Assembly: GCA_013146195.2 (NCBI GenBank)
Contig: CM028381.1
Location: forward strand, 55,755,573 to 55,819,572
DNA from: Codonopsis lanceolata
Taxonomy: Eukaryota > Streptophyta > Magnoliopsida > Asterales > Campanulaceae
Length of the DNA: 64,000 bases
Reading direction: 5' to 3'
Below the pieces are notes generated by a model. It was not told the origin of the DNA and did no database searches. It saw only the letters and a program-made list of their open reading frames with translations. This document shows positions 22,234 through 33,830 of this stretch, one piece after another. Position numbers and translations under genes: made by a program. Positions within the stretch are counted from its first letter, which is position 1. Every line of letters starts with the position of its first letter.

Positions 22234-23302
22234 TGTCGACACTCCTATTTCGTATCCCTATTTTAAACATTCTGTAAAATGTTAAACTAAATCAAAAGGA
22301 CTAACGAATGTTAAACTTTAAGAAAGACCGAAGTATCAAAAGAAAAATCAAAAAAGGAAATGACAAAACAATGAACCAGAATGGGGGGGAATGAAATTTC
22401 CCAAAGGGCAGAAGCAAGTTGGGGCACCAACCCATACAAAAATGGCCGCTGCCCCAAAAACTACATAAGGTGGCACCCATTTTCATTTTTAAGCCTCTTG
22501 TTTTCCTTCTGCAGTACAACCTTTTCAGTACATGCTACAATTTTAATTTTTAAAGCACAAATGCAAAATATCTATCTTTTTTCTTCGTTGTTAAGATTTC
22601 ATCACCTCCGCCTATAAATAAAGGTCTCCTCTCAGTTAAAAGAGGGAGAGAGAGAGAGATCAGACGAGAAATTTTACGGAGAGCTCAACGCATAAATTTT
22701 ACAGAGCGCTGTTAAGTTGTAGAAATTATTCTCCCACTTAGGCTGAGGAATCCTCCCTAAACACTCCTAAACCACCGTCCAAATAGAAATCTAGTTAACC
22801 GATTAGGTTCTCGCCCTAAACCCGTCTCTAAGAAGCTGTCTATACAGTCGTTACGCCGCCGAAATTCAGAACGACATCAGCAAAATTCAACAAAAACAAG
22901 TAGTTACTCTGCTCAGATAGAAAGGTGAAAAGTAACAAATACATAGTCATGCCGCTCAAATTTCGACTTGAAAAATAACAAATACAACGAGTTACGCTGC
23001 CCAAATTTCAACAACAAACAACAAACAAACAAATAAAAGATTTTCTCTCTCGAAGAGGACAGAGCGAATACACTCAAAAGCCTGCCTAACCAAAGTTGAC
23101 CTGGGCATAAACTCTCACGCTTCAAGAGGTAGGTACTAAAGCTATTTTCATTTTTACCTAATAAATAAAATAATGATAAATATAAAATAAGTCGTTATGC
23201 TGGTATAATCTTTATTATAAATAGTTATAAAATAAGTTGTTATTATAGTTTAATTTTCATTGCTTTTATTGCAACTCTGAAATGTAGCTGTTACGAAATT
23301 TC

Positions 23303-23352
<50 letters not shown>

Positions 23353-23629
23353 TCTATTTAGATTAAATTTATAAAAACACATATTTATTTAAAAACTCAT
23401 TTTGAGATCGAAAGGGCGAGTTGTGTGCCTAACCCTTCCTAACTCGTAACTTAGCTTCCGAATCCTTACATTCTGGTATATTTGGTTTTTCTATATTTAG
23501 TACATAAAATATAGGTGACGACACTGTTAACATATTTTTGAATCCACAATGAGGCCAAGCGTATTTCACGCGCTTAAGTTCTGAAAACACTCGTATTTTA
23601 TACGAGGAAGATTCGAAATGAGGTTCTCA
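22234..23629 (+). repeat. 5' LTR of Tat-lineage Ty3/gypsy element
   Basis: It starts TGTCGACACTCCTATTTCGT, similar to the start of the reverse LTR at 45540. TATA box CCTATAAATA at 22611-22620, a GA-rich leader after it, the GGGCGAGTTG block near 23414, and a TCTCA end at 23629 just before the primer-binding site. It contains a (TA)n microsatellite at about 23309-23346. Length 1396 bp. The matching 3' LTR was not found, because the element is broken near 32.2 kb. Confidence 0.75.
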
Positions 23630-23632
23630 TAG

Positions 23633-23650
23633 TGGCGACTCTGCTGGGGA
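23633..23650 (+). other. Primer-binding site of the gypsy element
   Basis: The sequence TGGCGACTCTGCTGGGGA lies three bases after the LTR end. This matches the primer-binding site typical of Tat/Ogre-type elements, complementary to the 3' end of a tRNA-Arg. It fixes the direction of the element as +. Confidence 0.8.
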
Positions 23651-23744
23651 TGTTGTTTTTTATTTTTATTTTTATTTTTTAAAAGGAGGGTTAGACTCAT
23701 TTTTTTTCTTTTTATAAAAAAAGGAGTTATTTGGGGTTTTTTTT

Positions 23745-23746
23745 TG

Positions 23747-23806
<60 letters not shown>
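23745..23806. repeat. (TA)n microsatellite
   Basis: About 60 bases of TA in the leader between primer-binding site and gag. Frames across it on both strands encode Ile-Tyr runs and are artefacts. Confidence 0.9.
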
Positions 23807-23812
<6 letters not shown>

Positions 23813-24579
23813 GAGATTTGGAAATCTTTCGGGAGCTTCATTTTGGTACCGGTGCAATCCGCAAAAGCAAAAAAAAAATTGGAGCAATTTTATTTCATTT
23901 ATTATTATGTCAGTTGGAAATGTAATAATTACTTTTTCGTTCTATCATTTTTATTTTGGGGATTAGGACCAAATGTAATTAATAGGAACAAATAGTTTCT
24001 CTCACTTTTCTTTCTATTTCTTGATGTGATGGCCATCTAGCGCTCTCACTCTGTCCCTCACGTGATTCAAACTAATCAGCCGAGAAAATCAACAAAAGAA
24101 TAAAAAGACATTCCAAACTTTACTGCTTTATATCTGCAAAAAGAAAAAGAGTTTACCGCTTTTAGCTAACTTACACACGCGTACTCATGTAGAAATATTC
24201 TTAACTATTACCCTTCAACCCTGCTAAATACACCCACGTATCCTTGTTTTGAAAAAGAACTCGAAGACTTAGGTCAAAATTATCACGCCTTGTGCAGTCA
24301 CGTTATTATCAGATACATCTTTTATGACATTTCATTGACCGGTCGGTTTTTATACCTCAAAATTAGTGACCAATCTCTTGTATATATATATATATATGTA
24401 CATTGTACTTAACCAAAATTCCTGGAACCTTGTGTTCTGATACACTACCTTCCACCTTGTTTCTTAGAAACCTGGTCCGAATTTGGAAAGGAAGAGATAG
24501 CACTGGTCGATTGATACGGGATACAAGTACAAAGATAAAGAATAGAAAGATCAATTTAGAGAATAAAGATTTAGGTAGA

Positions 24580-26812
24580 ATGGCTGCCGAAAAAAAAAAC
24601 TTCTATGGTTACAGAGACAGGGGCTCCAGGGTACGCTCCTACTCCAGCTATGGAACAGTGGTTAGATTGAAATTTGGGTGCACAGGTCGATCGCCTAATG
24701 AGCCCGATTACAAATCTCCTGCAAAGCTTGAGACTCAATGTGGAAAGCACTACTCCCCTTGAAGCATCTCATAAAGCATCAACCTCGAATGCTCTCCCAA
24801 ACACCAACCCTCAGGTCCAAAATATCAATCCTCCATCAAATACCAACGTCTCGATTACCAATCCCCCACCAAATTCCTACTATCAAAATCCTAACCCTCT
24901 CTTTCCAAATCAGGGTTACCCTTTTCTAAACATTGGTATACCTCAAAATCCGGGTGGTCTTTCATTTCCTATCACAAATCCACTCTAGAACAGCCCGCAT
25001 GCAGACCCCAGAAGTTATGTCCAGTAGGGACAAGTGACAACCTATCCCCCCGTTTAATGATTTCGGTCGTCAAGCAAAAGCTACAAATATCGCACCTCCT
25101 TAAAATGTCTACCAAGTACCTCAGCCAATTCAGGAAATAAACTCAGCTATAGCAAATCTCTCAAATATATACAATGCATCTCCGGTACCACCCCTCTCAA
25201 AGGTGAAAACAGATGTTGAGAACCTCAAAAAGCTAAAGCTCAAAATTCTAAACAAATGGGAATTCTCTACACAGTCGCTGACATTGCAACCCTTAGCTAT
25301 GTTACCACTGAAATTCAAAATGCCCGATATAGAGAAATTTGATGGGATTGGTTGTCCTATCTCCTACCTAAAGTCTTACTCCACAACAATGCAATCAAGG
25401 GGAGCTAGCTTCGAAGCTATAGCTTCTAATTTCCATCTAACTTTAGTAGGGGCAGCAAAACAATGGCTAATGCTAGCAGATGGTAGTACTATGGGTACTT
25501 AGGATCAGATAGCTGAGGAATTCCAAAAGCGGTACAAAGATAACAGTAGCCCTGAAAACAAAAGGGAACTTTAAGCATGCACCAAAGGGAAAAGGAAGCC
25601 TGTCCGAACTTTACAGCCATGTGGATGAAGAAAATTGCCCAAACACTGGACAGACTCGATCCAGCTGAATTAGTCAGGATGTTCATAAAGAATCTCCAAC
25701 CAATCTATCTGGAACACATGAGGTATCTCCCTTATGGCAACTTTAATGCCATAGTGGATGTAGGTATTCGCATTGACGAAGAAATACGCACTAGGCATTT
25801 AAAAGTTGATACACCTCCTAGGTCATTCCGTTATACGAAAGGAAAAGTAGCAGCGACGGGGGCAGCTGTTAACACGGTTGGAAACATTCCAACAACAATG
25901 TCACCAACCAAAGTTTTTACTCAAAACTATGGTAATGTACCATGGTCCTACGGAGCAGATAGGTCCATCAATATAGTTGGTGGAAATAATCGTCCCAACA
26001 GGAATTTCAAAGGCCTGTTCAGAGGAAACAACAGGAACTACGACAAACTATAGGCTCCCATGTCCTTAATACTACAAGGTTTGATGCCACAAGGAGTTTT
26101 TAAGTCCCTTGGAGAACTACAAACCACTGAATCCCCTGCTTGGCACATGGAATCACGCCCAATATGAATATCATCACTAGAGTGGTCATCTCACTGACAA
26201 ATGCTACACGCTCAAGAATGTCATCCAAGACCTTATCGATTATAAACTCATCGAGAAACCCCACCCCAAGCCTAACTTGGTAAATAATCCTTTGCCTCAA
26301 ATCAAAATGATCAAGGCTGATGAAGGAAGTTGTGTACTTACCGAATTTGAAAGGAATGAGAAACCTTTGCCTTACATCGTTGTTCCTCTCCCTCTAAAAG
26401 AAGTAGAGCTCATTTGCAACATGCTCCCTCGGAACACTATCTTAGGCAGAAGTCAATCTATGCCCCAAGAGAAAAATAGCATTTAGAACACCAATTGGAT
26501 CGGTGGAGACGTCAGTCACCTCACCAGATCTGGTCGTGCCTATCAGGCAAACCAAGAAAACGATGACCACTCTGGCAAAGACAAAGAAGTTGATACTGGG
26601 GCTACAAGCATGGAAGATACTCTACTAGCTCAAATGAGGAAAACTCAAGCTAACATATACATCTAGGGATTGTTGTGTGTCTCTTAAACCCATCATGACA
26701 CACTGGCCAAATCTTTAAGCCAAACGGTCATCCCCATCGAAACGTTTCCTGGCGAACTAACCCAAATGATAGGGAATATACATTTTGAGAATGTGATCAT
26801 GTTCACCGATCT
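24580..26812 (+). pseudogene. Tat-lineage gypsy gag and protease N-terminal part, broken
   Basis: Pieces of one gag polyprotein spread over frames. 24674-24988 is a Pro/Asn-rich region. 25203-25502 contains PDIEKFDGIGCPISYLKSY and AAKQWL, the retrotransposon gag core, ended by a TAG. 25577-26053 continues (CPNFTAMWMKKIAQTLDRLD, then IDEEIRTRHLK). 26277-26486 and following pieces lead into the protease region (GELTQMIGNIHFENVIMF), where another retrotransposon is inserted at 26813. Stops and frameshifts recur about every 300-500 bp. Gag forms the particle that packages the element RNA. Strand and order fit the 5' LTR at 22234. Confidence 0.75.
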
Positions 26813-29800
26813 TGTAACACCCAAGGGTTTTGAAATGCATCCTAACCTTAATACCATGATAATAAATTGTTAATGTGTGTTAATTGATTGAGTTACATGT
26901 GTTTTGAATTTCAAGTTGAATAGGGGATGTTGATACCTTAATATGTCTTGTTGTGAACTTGCCAATGTTGGAATAGAACTCCACCTAGGTGCGAAATATT
27001 TCCCACCCTGGGTGCGGTCAATTATTGAATTGTAGTAGTCTTAACATTTATTTTCATGAGTGCGAAATATTTCCAACCTTGGGTGCGAAAGCTACTGGAA
27101 TTTGTTGAATAGTTGAGATCAATATGACTAATCATGATTAATTAGGGTTAAGTATAATTAATTATCTTAATCATAATCCTAAATATGATTAATTAGTGTT
27201 AATCAACATTAGTTAGCTTAATCTTGGATTAATGTCAACCAAAGAGGTTGTGGCACCTCATGCTTTGTGGGGGGACCCTTTCCACCTTTATCTTCAGCTG
27301 AATAAATCCATGACACACCTCTTGCATCTCCTAACTTCACTATTTTCGTACTCAAAAAGGGAGAGAGAAAAAAACATAGGGTTTTTGAGTGAATTTCTTG
27401 GAATTGAAGTCATAAAACTCATCCTTTGCCTATACCATGTTCATTAAAGTTGTAGAACTCATCAAAGGGAGTGTTTTGAACCAAAAATATTATGAAATCA
27501 TTGGTGTTTAAGATCTACAAGAGGTAGCGGGATTTACTTGCTTATGTTTGTTCATTAATTCCATGTTATTGAGTTATATTGATGAATATCTTGATTAATT
27601 CAATGATGAAACTCTTATGTATATGATTTGAATCCTTGGAAGATGTTTACTTGAGTAGTTATAAGTAGTAAGTTATGAATTTGGTGTTAAACTCCTTGTG
27701 GACTTGGTAAGAGTTTGTAATTCACGAAGTATGAAGCTTGTATTGCTATGTTGTGTAATTATATGAAGACTATGGTTTGAACCTTGTAGTGGTATGAACA
27801 ACATGAGCTAGGCTGCATTGTAGTAGTGGAGTATCAATGGGTTACCTTATAACTCATTGCCACTCTTGTACGACATTAAGTGAAACTATGAAGAACTTGA
27901 CAATTCCATGATTTTGAATATGAAAAATATGTAGACATAACACCAAGTAATGTTTGATTGTAACAACAACAGGAGTGTGAGAAACAGGTAGTTTGAACAA
28001 TATGTCTTGGGGGTTTAGAACGTTCCTCTTATTATCCCAGGGCGGAGATGCATGGGGAGTTAGCAGTGAAGTTCTATTCTTGCGTAGCCCCTCCATTACA
28101 GCCATAATGGAGGTTGACACTTCACTAATTGTGTTGTGAGTAGTCCACATGGGTTGTTAGGGATGTAGGGACCTAGTCCATGTTGACATATCCTGGGAAA
28201 ATAACAACATGTTTGATATGCTTTATGATCAACAATCAGAGCGGTGATGGATGGGAGCCGCAGGTCGGAGATGATTCTCGACCTCTGTATATACTACTTG
28301 CCTTGACTCAGGCCCCTAAATGAATCACATGTGATCGAAATACTTGCTTATCTGTGATATGAACTGTTTAGCATCATGGCACTTCTTTATGATGCATTCA
28401 TGCATAACATGCATAAGTATATTTGAACCCTACTTAGTTTCGACTCACCCTTTATTATTTGTTTTCCTTAGATCACAGCCAGGCACGAAGATAGGCATGA
28501 ACAAGATTGTAAATCCGAAGTGCTAGAGGTTGTAATTCTTTTGGGGAAGCATTCTTGGTTTGAAATGGTTGTAGCTGCGTTACTTATTCCACTATGTAGG
28601 AAGACTTGTAGTCTTCCCTTGTTTTGTAAACATTGGGAACTAGTAACTTTTGTAATATTTTGGTAGTCTCGGGAGACTTATGTATCTAACCTTGTGTTTT
28701 CCAAAACATTCTTGCTTTGGTTTTAATGACATGGTTTAACTATGAAAACAACCAGTTGATCACGTTCTAAGTTGAGTCCCACGTAGGGGCTGATTTGGGG
28801 CATGACAGTTTTTGTATCAAAGCATGGTTAGGAATTAGAAGTTATGATTTTACTTAGGATTGTGTCTCTTAAGTATTGGTCATGGTTTAATTTTGGGTTG
28901 GTTTGTGAAGGTGGTGAGATGGAGAGACCTAGGGGTCGTCCTCCTCGTATTCCTCGTGGTGCACATATAGTAACATCGGGTATGATGGGGGAACTTAGTG
29001 GTGAGGAGAGTCATCATAGTAATCCTCATAATCAACATGTAGGTAGTGTTGCTCGGACTCCTCCTAACGAATGTATGGAACCGTATGAGGCACTATATGG
29101 TAGAAAATGTTGTTTTCCTATTTGTTGCGATGGAGTTGGGGAAGAGAACATATGGGGTCCTGAGATAGTGCAAGAATCAGCTGATCAGGTCAAGGTAATT
29201 CAAGATAGACTTCTTACGGCTCAAAGTCACCAGAAGAGTTATGCTGATAACCGTAGAAGGGATCTTTTCGAAGTGGGAGATCAAGTCTTTCTGAAGATTT
29301 CACCTTTCAGAGGCGTGAAGAGATTTGGGAAGAAGGGTAAGTTAATTCCAAGATATGTTGGTCCTTTTGAAATTTTCGATAGAGTGGGGCAATTGGCTTA
29401 TCGGATAGCATTGCTACCATCACTTGAGGTTGTGCATGATGTCTTCCATGTTTCTATGTTGAGTAAATATATTCCAGATCATTCTCATGTATTAGAGATA
29501 GATCCTGCTAATCTTCAGCTTGATTTATCATATGAAGAGTAGCCAGTTTAGATTCTAGACTATAAAGAGCGAGTCTTATGAACTAAAGTGATTCCTATGG
29601 TTAAAGTATTGTGGAGGAGTCACACCATAGAGGAAACAACATGAGAAAGTGAGGCAGGAATGAAGAACAAGTACCCTCAACAATTTAATAATAATTGGTA
29701 AGAATTCAGGGACTAAATTCTTTTAAGGGGGAGAAGGTGTAACCCCCAAGGGTTTTGAAATGCACCCTAACCTTAATACCATGATAATAAATTGTTAATG

Positions 29801-30471
29801 TGTGTTAATTGATTGAATTACATGTGTGTTTAGAATTTCAAGTTGAATAGGGGGATGTTGATACCCTAATATGTCTTGTTGTGAACTTGTCAATGTTGGA
29901 ATAAAACTCCAAAACAACCCTAGGTGTGAAATATTTCCCACCCTGGGTGCGATCTGTTATTGAATTGTAGTAGTCTTAACATTTACTTTGTGGGTGCGAA
30001 ATATTTCCAACCTTGGGTGCGAAAGCTGCTAGAATTTGTTGAATAGTTGAAATCAATATGACTAATCATGATTAATTAGGGTTAAGTATAATTAATTATC
30101 TTAATCGTGATTAAGGGGTCCTAAATATAATTAATTAGTGTTAATCAAGACTAGTTAGCTTAATCTTGGATTAATGTCAACCAAAGAGGTTGTGGCATCC
30201 CATGCTTTGTGGGGGGACCCTTCCCACCTTTATCTTCAGTTGAATAAATCCAAGACACACCTCTTCCACCTCCTAACTTCACTATTTTCGAACTCAAAAA
30301 GGGAGAGCAAAAACATAGGGTTTTTGAGTGAATTTCTTGGAATTGAAGGCCTAAAACTCATCCTTTGCCTATACCATCCTGTGCCCATACCATTGGTGTT
30401 TAAATGTGAAAGCAACTAGTTGATCACATTCTAAGTTGATTCCCACGTAGCGGCTGATTTGGGGCCTGACA
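26813..30471 (+). mobile_element. Gypsy deletion derivative (Tekay/Del-like), copy A
   Basis: It starts TGTAACACCC, ends CTGACA, and has the perfect 5-bp target duplication GATCT (26808-26812 and 30472-30476). The 5' LTR is 26813-28807 and the 3' LTR is 29738-30471. The 3' LTR lacks about 1.2 kb present in the 5' LTR (between about 27510 and 28740). The internal part is only about 930 bp. A purine-rich tract (AAGGGGGAGAAGG) precedes the 3' LTR, and a degenerate Met-type primer site (GTATCAAAGC) follows the 5' LTR. It is inserted in the protease region of the host gypsy element in the same orientation. It lacks protease, RT, RNase H and integrase core. Confidence 0.9.
28919..29542 (+). CDS. 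Gag N-terminus fused to integrase C-terminus (deletion derivative), copy A
   Basis: An uninterrupted frame of 207 codons from the ATG at 28919 (25 more codons upstream lack gag character). The first 50 or so residues (MERPRGRPPRIPR) are a gag start. From PYEALYGRKC onward it is the distal integrase of Tekay/Del-type chromoviruses, with SYADNRRRDL, VGDQVFLKISP, the GPY/F-type module (RYVGPFEI, then AYRIALLP) and VHDVFHVSMLSKYIPD. Everything between is deleted in frame. After the TAG the sequence still encodes, with stops, a chromodomain-like tail (about 29543-29695, LDYKERV, then KVLWRSHTIEE). A product could be made but has no enzymatic core. The second copy is at 39924-40547. Confidence 0.8.
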   Translation: MERPRGRPPRIPRGAHIVTSGMMGELSGEESHHSNPHNQHVGSVARTPPNECMEPYEALYGRKCCFPICCDGVGEENIWGPEIVQESADQVKVIQDRLLTAQSHQKSYADNRRRDLFEVGDQVFLKISPFRGVKRFGKKGKLIPRYVGPFEIFDRVGQLAYRIALLPSLEVVHDVFHVSMLSKYIPDHSHVLEIDPANLQLDLSYEE

Positions 30472-30476
30472 GATCT

Positions 30477-31238
30477 GGACCTCCCAAAGGAAGGAATCAA
30501 CCACATTGACGCTCTTCACATCACTATAGGAGTCATGGAAAGAATGGTTCCTCGAGTCATGATAGACAACGGCTCATCTCTGAATGTTTTCCCTATAAGC
30601 ACATTAGCTAAAGAGCTACGATATTACGAGCTAGAGCTTGTGATATTATTACAAGATTGAGTGTTAGTGCTGTTAGATCAAATCTACTAAAAAATTTACA
30701 TCGTTAGATCAAATATGGTATTTTCTAAATAATGATGTAGATATTCCAAATCACCACTAACTTAATCATCCAACGGCTCTAATACTAAAGCTCGTATTAA
30801 TATCACAAGCTCTAGCTCGTAATATCATTTGTCTTAGCTAAACTATCAAAGATCTCAGAATCAACCCCATCATCACCGATAGTAAGGGCTTACGACAACA
30901 TAAGTCGATGTCTTCTGGGAGTGGTAACTTTGATGATGACAATTGACCTGCTCACCATGCCAGTTGAATTCCAGGTCCCATATATCCCTGCCACTTTCAG
31001 CTTAGTGTTAGGATGTCCATGGATCCATGGGGTAAAAGGAGTAGCTTCTTTGCTGCACCAACGTATCAAGTTCATCCACGATGATCACATAGTGATCATA
31101 CTTGATGATAAAATTATTGAAAATAAGGAAAGTGGGGAGATCCCAATCCTTGAAATAGAGCACGATGACGCGGGTGTCTTCCTAAGTGGTTTTCAAGTCA
31201 TCCCCCAAGCCATGGTCAATGCAATTGAATACGGATGA
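30477..31238 (+). pseudogene. Tat-lineage gypsy protease region, copy A, interrupted by MITE
   Basis: Continuation of the gag-pol interrupted at 26813. It begins DLPKEGINHIDALHIT, then has the aspartic protease active-site type motif MIDNGSSLNVFPIS, followed after the MITE (30612-30833) by VRAYDNISR, FSLVLGCPWIHG and LHQRIKFIHDD. The PWIH...LHQKVKF pattern is characteristic of Tat-lineage proteases. It ends at a TGA at 31238. The copy at 41489-42020 lacks the MITE and reads through this stretch. Confidence 0.75.
30612..30833. mobile_element. 222-bp MITE, present in copy A only
   Basis: Inserted in the protease region with the perfect 8-bp target duplication TTAGCTAA (30604-30611 and 30834-30841). 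Terminal repeats share GATATTACGAGCTAGAGCTT, then GTGATATTA, set in by a few bases from each end. The empty site is visible in copy B at 41601-41630. The 8-bp duplication suggests a hAT-type element. Confidence 0.9.
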
Positions 31239-32205
31239 GAGACTGATATCACCGGAAAGAAAACCACAGTCTTTAGGGAAATGGTTCCATTGAACATGCT
31301 CTGGAAAAGGAACTACATGCCTGTATTGTTTCTTGGTAGAATCAGTAGGGGCTAATCAATTTAGTCCATGAAAAGGTTAAGGAATGCACTCCCCCATTCG
31401 GTTTAGGATACAATCCTACACCAGCCGAGTTAACTGTGGTTATTATAGGGAAACATGAAACAAGTAAGGCAGAATGTGAAAGGCGACCCTACAGGGATCC
31501 TCCTTTGCAGCCATATAGAAACACTATGAATGGTTACTTCGTGAAAAAGGGCGAAACAGCTACCTATCTCATATTCTGAGAACCGTGGATAGATCGAAAT
31601 GGTGAAAGACACCCTGATTGGGAGATATTCGAAGATGAAATTCTCGTCACCAGCGAAATATAAAAAGTTATCCTAGAACCCCGCAGCAGTGCATACAAGA
31701 ATGTGACAATTGAAAGCACCTAGACCATAGATCAAGATGACTGTGCCTTCGCTTTATTTGGAAGTGACTTCATAGGAGATGATTTTTTGGGTATGATCGA
31801 CGGAGACACTAGCTATGAAGAGCTCCCGGCTGAATTTATGGCTACCACTACAAAACGGGTACACTACTACTGGACCTCTCCTGACAGCACCAGATTTGGT
31901 GGATCGTTTTGGATACACCCTTCCCCATCTTTCCCTCTTTATCTCAGACCGGTCACCTACCAGCCCGCTTCCTAACCATAAAATTAAGGATCCCAAACCA
32001 CTGGACCTCAATAAGATTACCAACTCTGTAACCCCGGTTATTAATAATGAAAATCTCGATGTCTTCGTGTATTCCTTGGTTGCACATGCATTAAAAAACG
32101 AATTAACTTAATTAAATGAAAACATAATTAAACCAATTAATAATGAATTATTTAACAAAGTGGACCAAAAAGATAACGAATATTTAATCGATCTGCTCGA
32201 AGTTC
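31239..32205 (+). pseudogene. Tat-lineage gypsy pre-RT region, copy A
   Basis: Pieces such as ECTPPFGLGYNPTP, ECERRPYRDPP, FGSDFIGDDFLGMIDGD and, in another frame, TTTGPLLTAPDLVDRFGYTLP and NENLDVFVYSLVAHALKNEL. The same order of segments precedes the RT in the reverse element (near 55850-55700, NDNLNVFAYSLV). RT itself is absent: homology stops near 32205 and a host-gene fragment on the opposite strand begins. Many stops. Confidence 0.6.
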
Positions 32206-32279
32206 AGGTTACAGTGCAGCTGCATCAATTCCCTCATCCCCACTGCACTATAGCCACTCTGATGTTATTTCCCCTCGAG

Positions 32280-32486
32280 TACTTCACTCATAAATCTTCA
32301 AGCTGCTTTTCTAAGTACCATCTAAGACTAGCTTCTGCAATATTGATCAAACTGGAAGAAGCATTCATATGCATAAACTTCACAACAAGAAACCCTGCTA
32401 ATATCTGTTGATCACCCTTCACAAGCTTTAACACAAAACCTGGAAAGAGAATGTTGCTGAAAATATAGTAAAAGTATTTCTCATTG
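32280..32486 (-). pseudogene. MIP2: MIP2/Sec39-type gene fragment, copy A, cut by CACTA
   Basis: On the - strand this encodes the end of the segment seen whole in copy B (43065-43675): GDQQILAGFLVVKFMHMNA, then INIAEASLRW. These words match plant MAG2-interacting protein 2 (Sec39 domain, tethering at the ER for Golgi-to-ER transport) as I remember it. The fragment stops at the CACTA insertion at 32487. No start, no splice sites and no rest of the gene are present. Confidence 0.6.
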
Positions 32487-32499
32487 CACTACTAGAAAA

Positions 32500-32910
32500 C
32501 TGGTCATCAGCGACGGAAATTTCCGTCGCTAAAATACGATTTCCGTCGCTGATTACACTCTAGCGACGGAATATTTCCGTCGCTTGACCGTCGCTAAAAG
32601 TTTGTCGCTGATCAGCGACGGAAAATTTTCCATCACTGTTCACCGACGGAACAAGAATTTCCGTCGCTGTTCAGCGACGGAATTTTCCGTCGCTAATTTC
32701 CGTCACTGAAAACTTCCGTCGCTGTTTAGTAACGGACATTCGCCGAAAAATCCGTCGCTGTTTAGTAGCGCCATTCCGTCGCCGATTTGAATTTAAATAA
32801 TAGTTATTATTTATCTTTAGCGACAAACATTCCGTCGCTATATACCGACGGTGGATCACCGACGAACTTTCCGTCGCTAGTCAGCGACGGAAATTCCGTC
32901 GCTAATATCA
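32500..32910. repeat. Subterminal repeat array of the second CACTA family
   Basis: More than 20 copies of the decamer AGCGACGGAA or its complement TTCCGTCGCT, mostly as inverted pairs (for example GCGACGGAAATTTCCGTCGC) spaced 10-30 bases apart. It has the same architecture as the ACAACGTT arrays of the element at 17874 but an unrelated word. Confidence 0.9.
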
Positions 32911-33179
32911 AAAAAACAATTTAAAATAATTTTTTAAAATAATTTTATTTAATATTTTTTTCCTGCACCTGTTTTTCATAAACCTGTGATATAACAAATT
33001 TTTTGATCAAATTAAAACTAAATTGCAATGCAAAAAAACTACGAAATTAAAACACAAAGTTAAACAATAAATATGTTATGCTATTACATTAAGTTTCAAA
33101 TTCAAATAACAATTTAAAACACTAAGTTAAACAGTAAATGTTATATTACACATAGTTTCAATAGTCAAATCACTAATTG

Positions 33180-33830
33180 TCTCCTAAATTCGAAGGTGGG
33201 AATGTTGTGAAAATATTTCTAACGTAACTAGGGTCGGCGGATGAAGGGGACGTTGTACTACCAACTACAAGTTGTTGAGGACACTGCTGCATCTCTGTGC
33301 AAACATCTGTGCCATTAGCCTTTTGCTTTTTCTCGATGTTGCGCAACTAGTCGTTGTGTTTCGGATCGATGTTGTGCGAGCTCAGCTTCTAGAGTTTGAA
33401 TTCTCGAACTTTGGTCATGGTTGGAAACACCATGTGTTTGAGTCGGCCGACTGAAGATCGGCCAAGATACTCGCCCATCCCATAAACCCTTGATCCTCTC
33501 TTCTTTCTTCCACCGTGTTTACATCATTCCAAACGGCTTGGCTCCATGCAGGTACTGAACTAGTAGCTCCACACGACCCTCGGCGATCTCTAATGCTATT
33601 TTAGCATTAAATGCAGACTGTCATAATAAAACAAACAAATATTATCACATACACAATATATATAAATTTTCATATTCAATAACAACTCCTTCAATGAATT
33701 ATTACTTACATATGTAGATTCTGCAACTTCATCAACCCACTGAGGAGGTTGATCGGGGGAGGCACTGGGGGTAGTGTGGGTGCTGACAAACACATCAGGA
33801 ATGGAGACGTGTGGGCCAAATTGTGTAGTC
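33180..33830 (-). pseudogene. En/Spm-type plant transposase C-terminal remnant
   Basis: On the - strand: an exon with FVSTHTTPSASPDQPP and WVDEVAEST ends at a GTAAGT donor (about 33707), then after an ACAG acceptor comes AFNAKIALEIAEGRVELL. Shifted frames follow: AVWNDVNTVEERRED, then a short coiled-coil-like stretch (IQTLEAELAQHRSETQRL, VAQHREKA) and an ending YVRNIFTTFPPSNLGDN. This resembles the C-terminal part of the Ptta/En/Spm plant transposase family that accompanies CACTA elements. Frames change at least twice, so it is broken. Confidence 0.55.

Noticed and set aside
23566..23995. Frames with Ile-Tyr runs
   Set aside because: They translate a (TA)n microsatellite in the gypsy leader.
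31754..32023. 89-codon frame on the - strand, repeated in copy B as 157 codons
   Set aside because: Antisense shadow of the gypsy pre-RT region.
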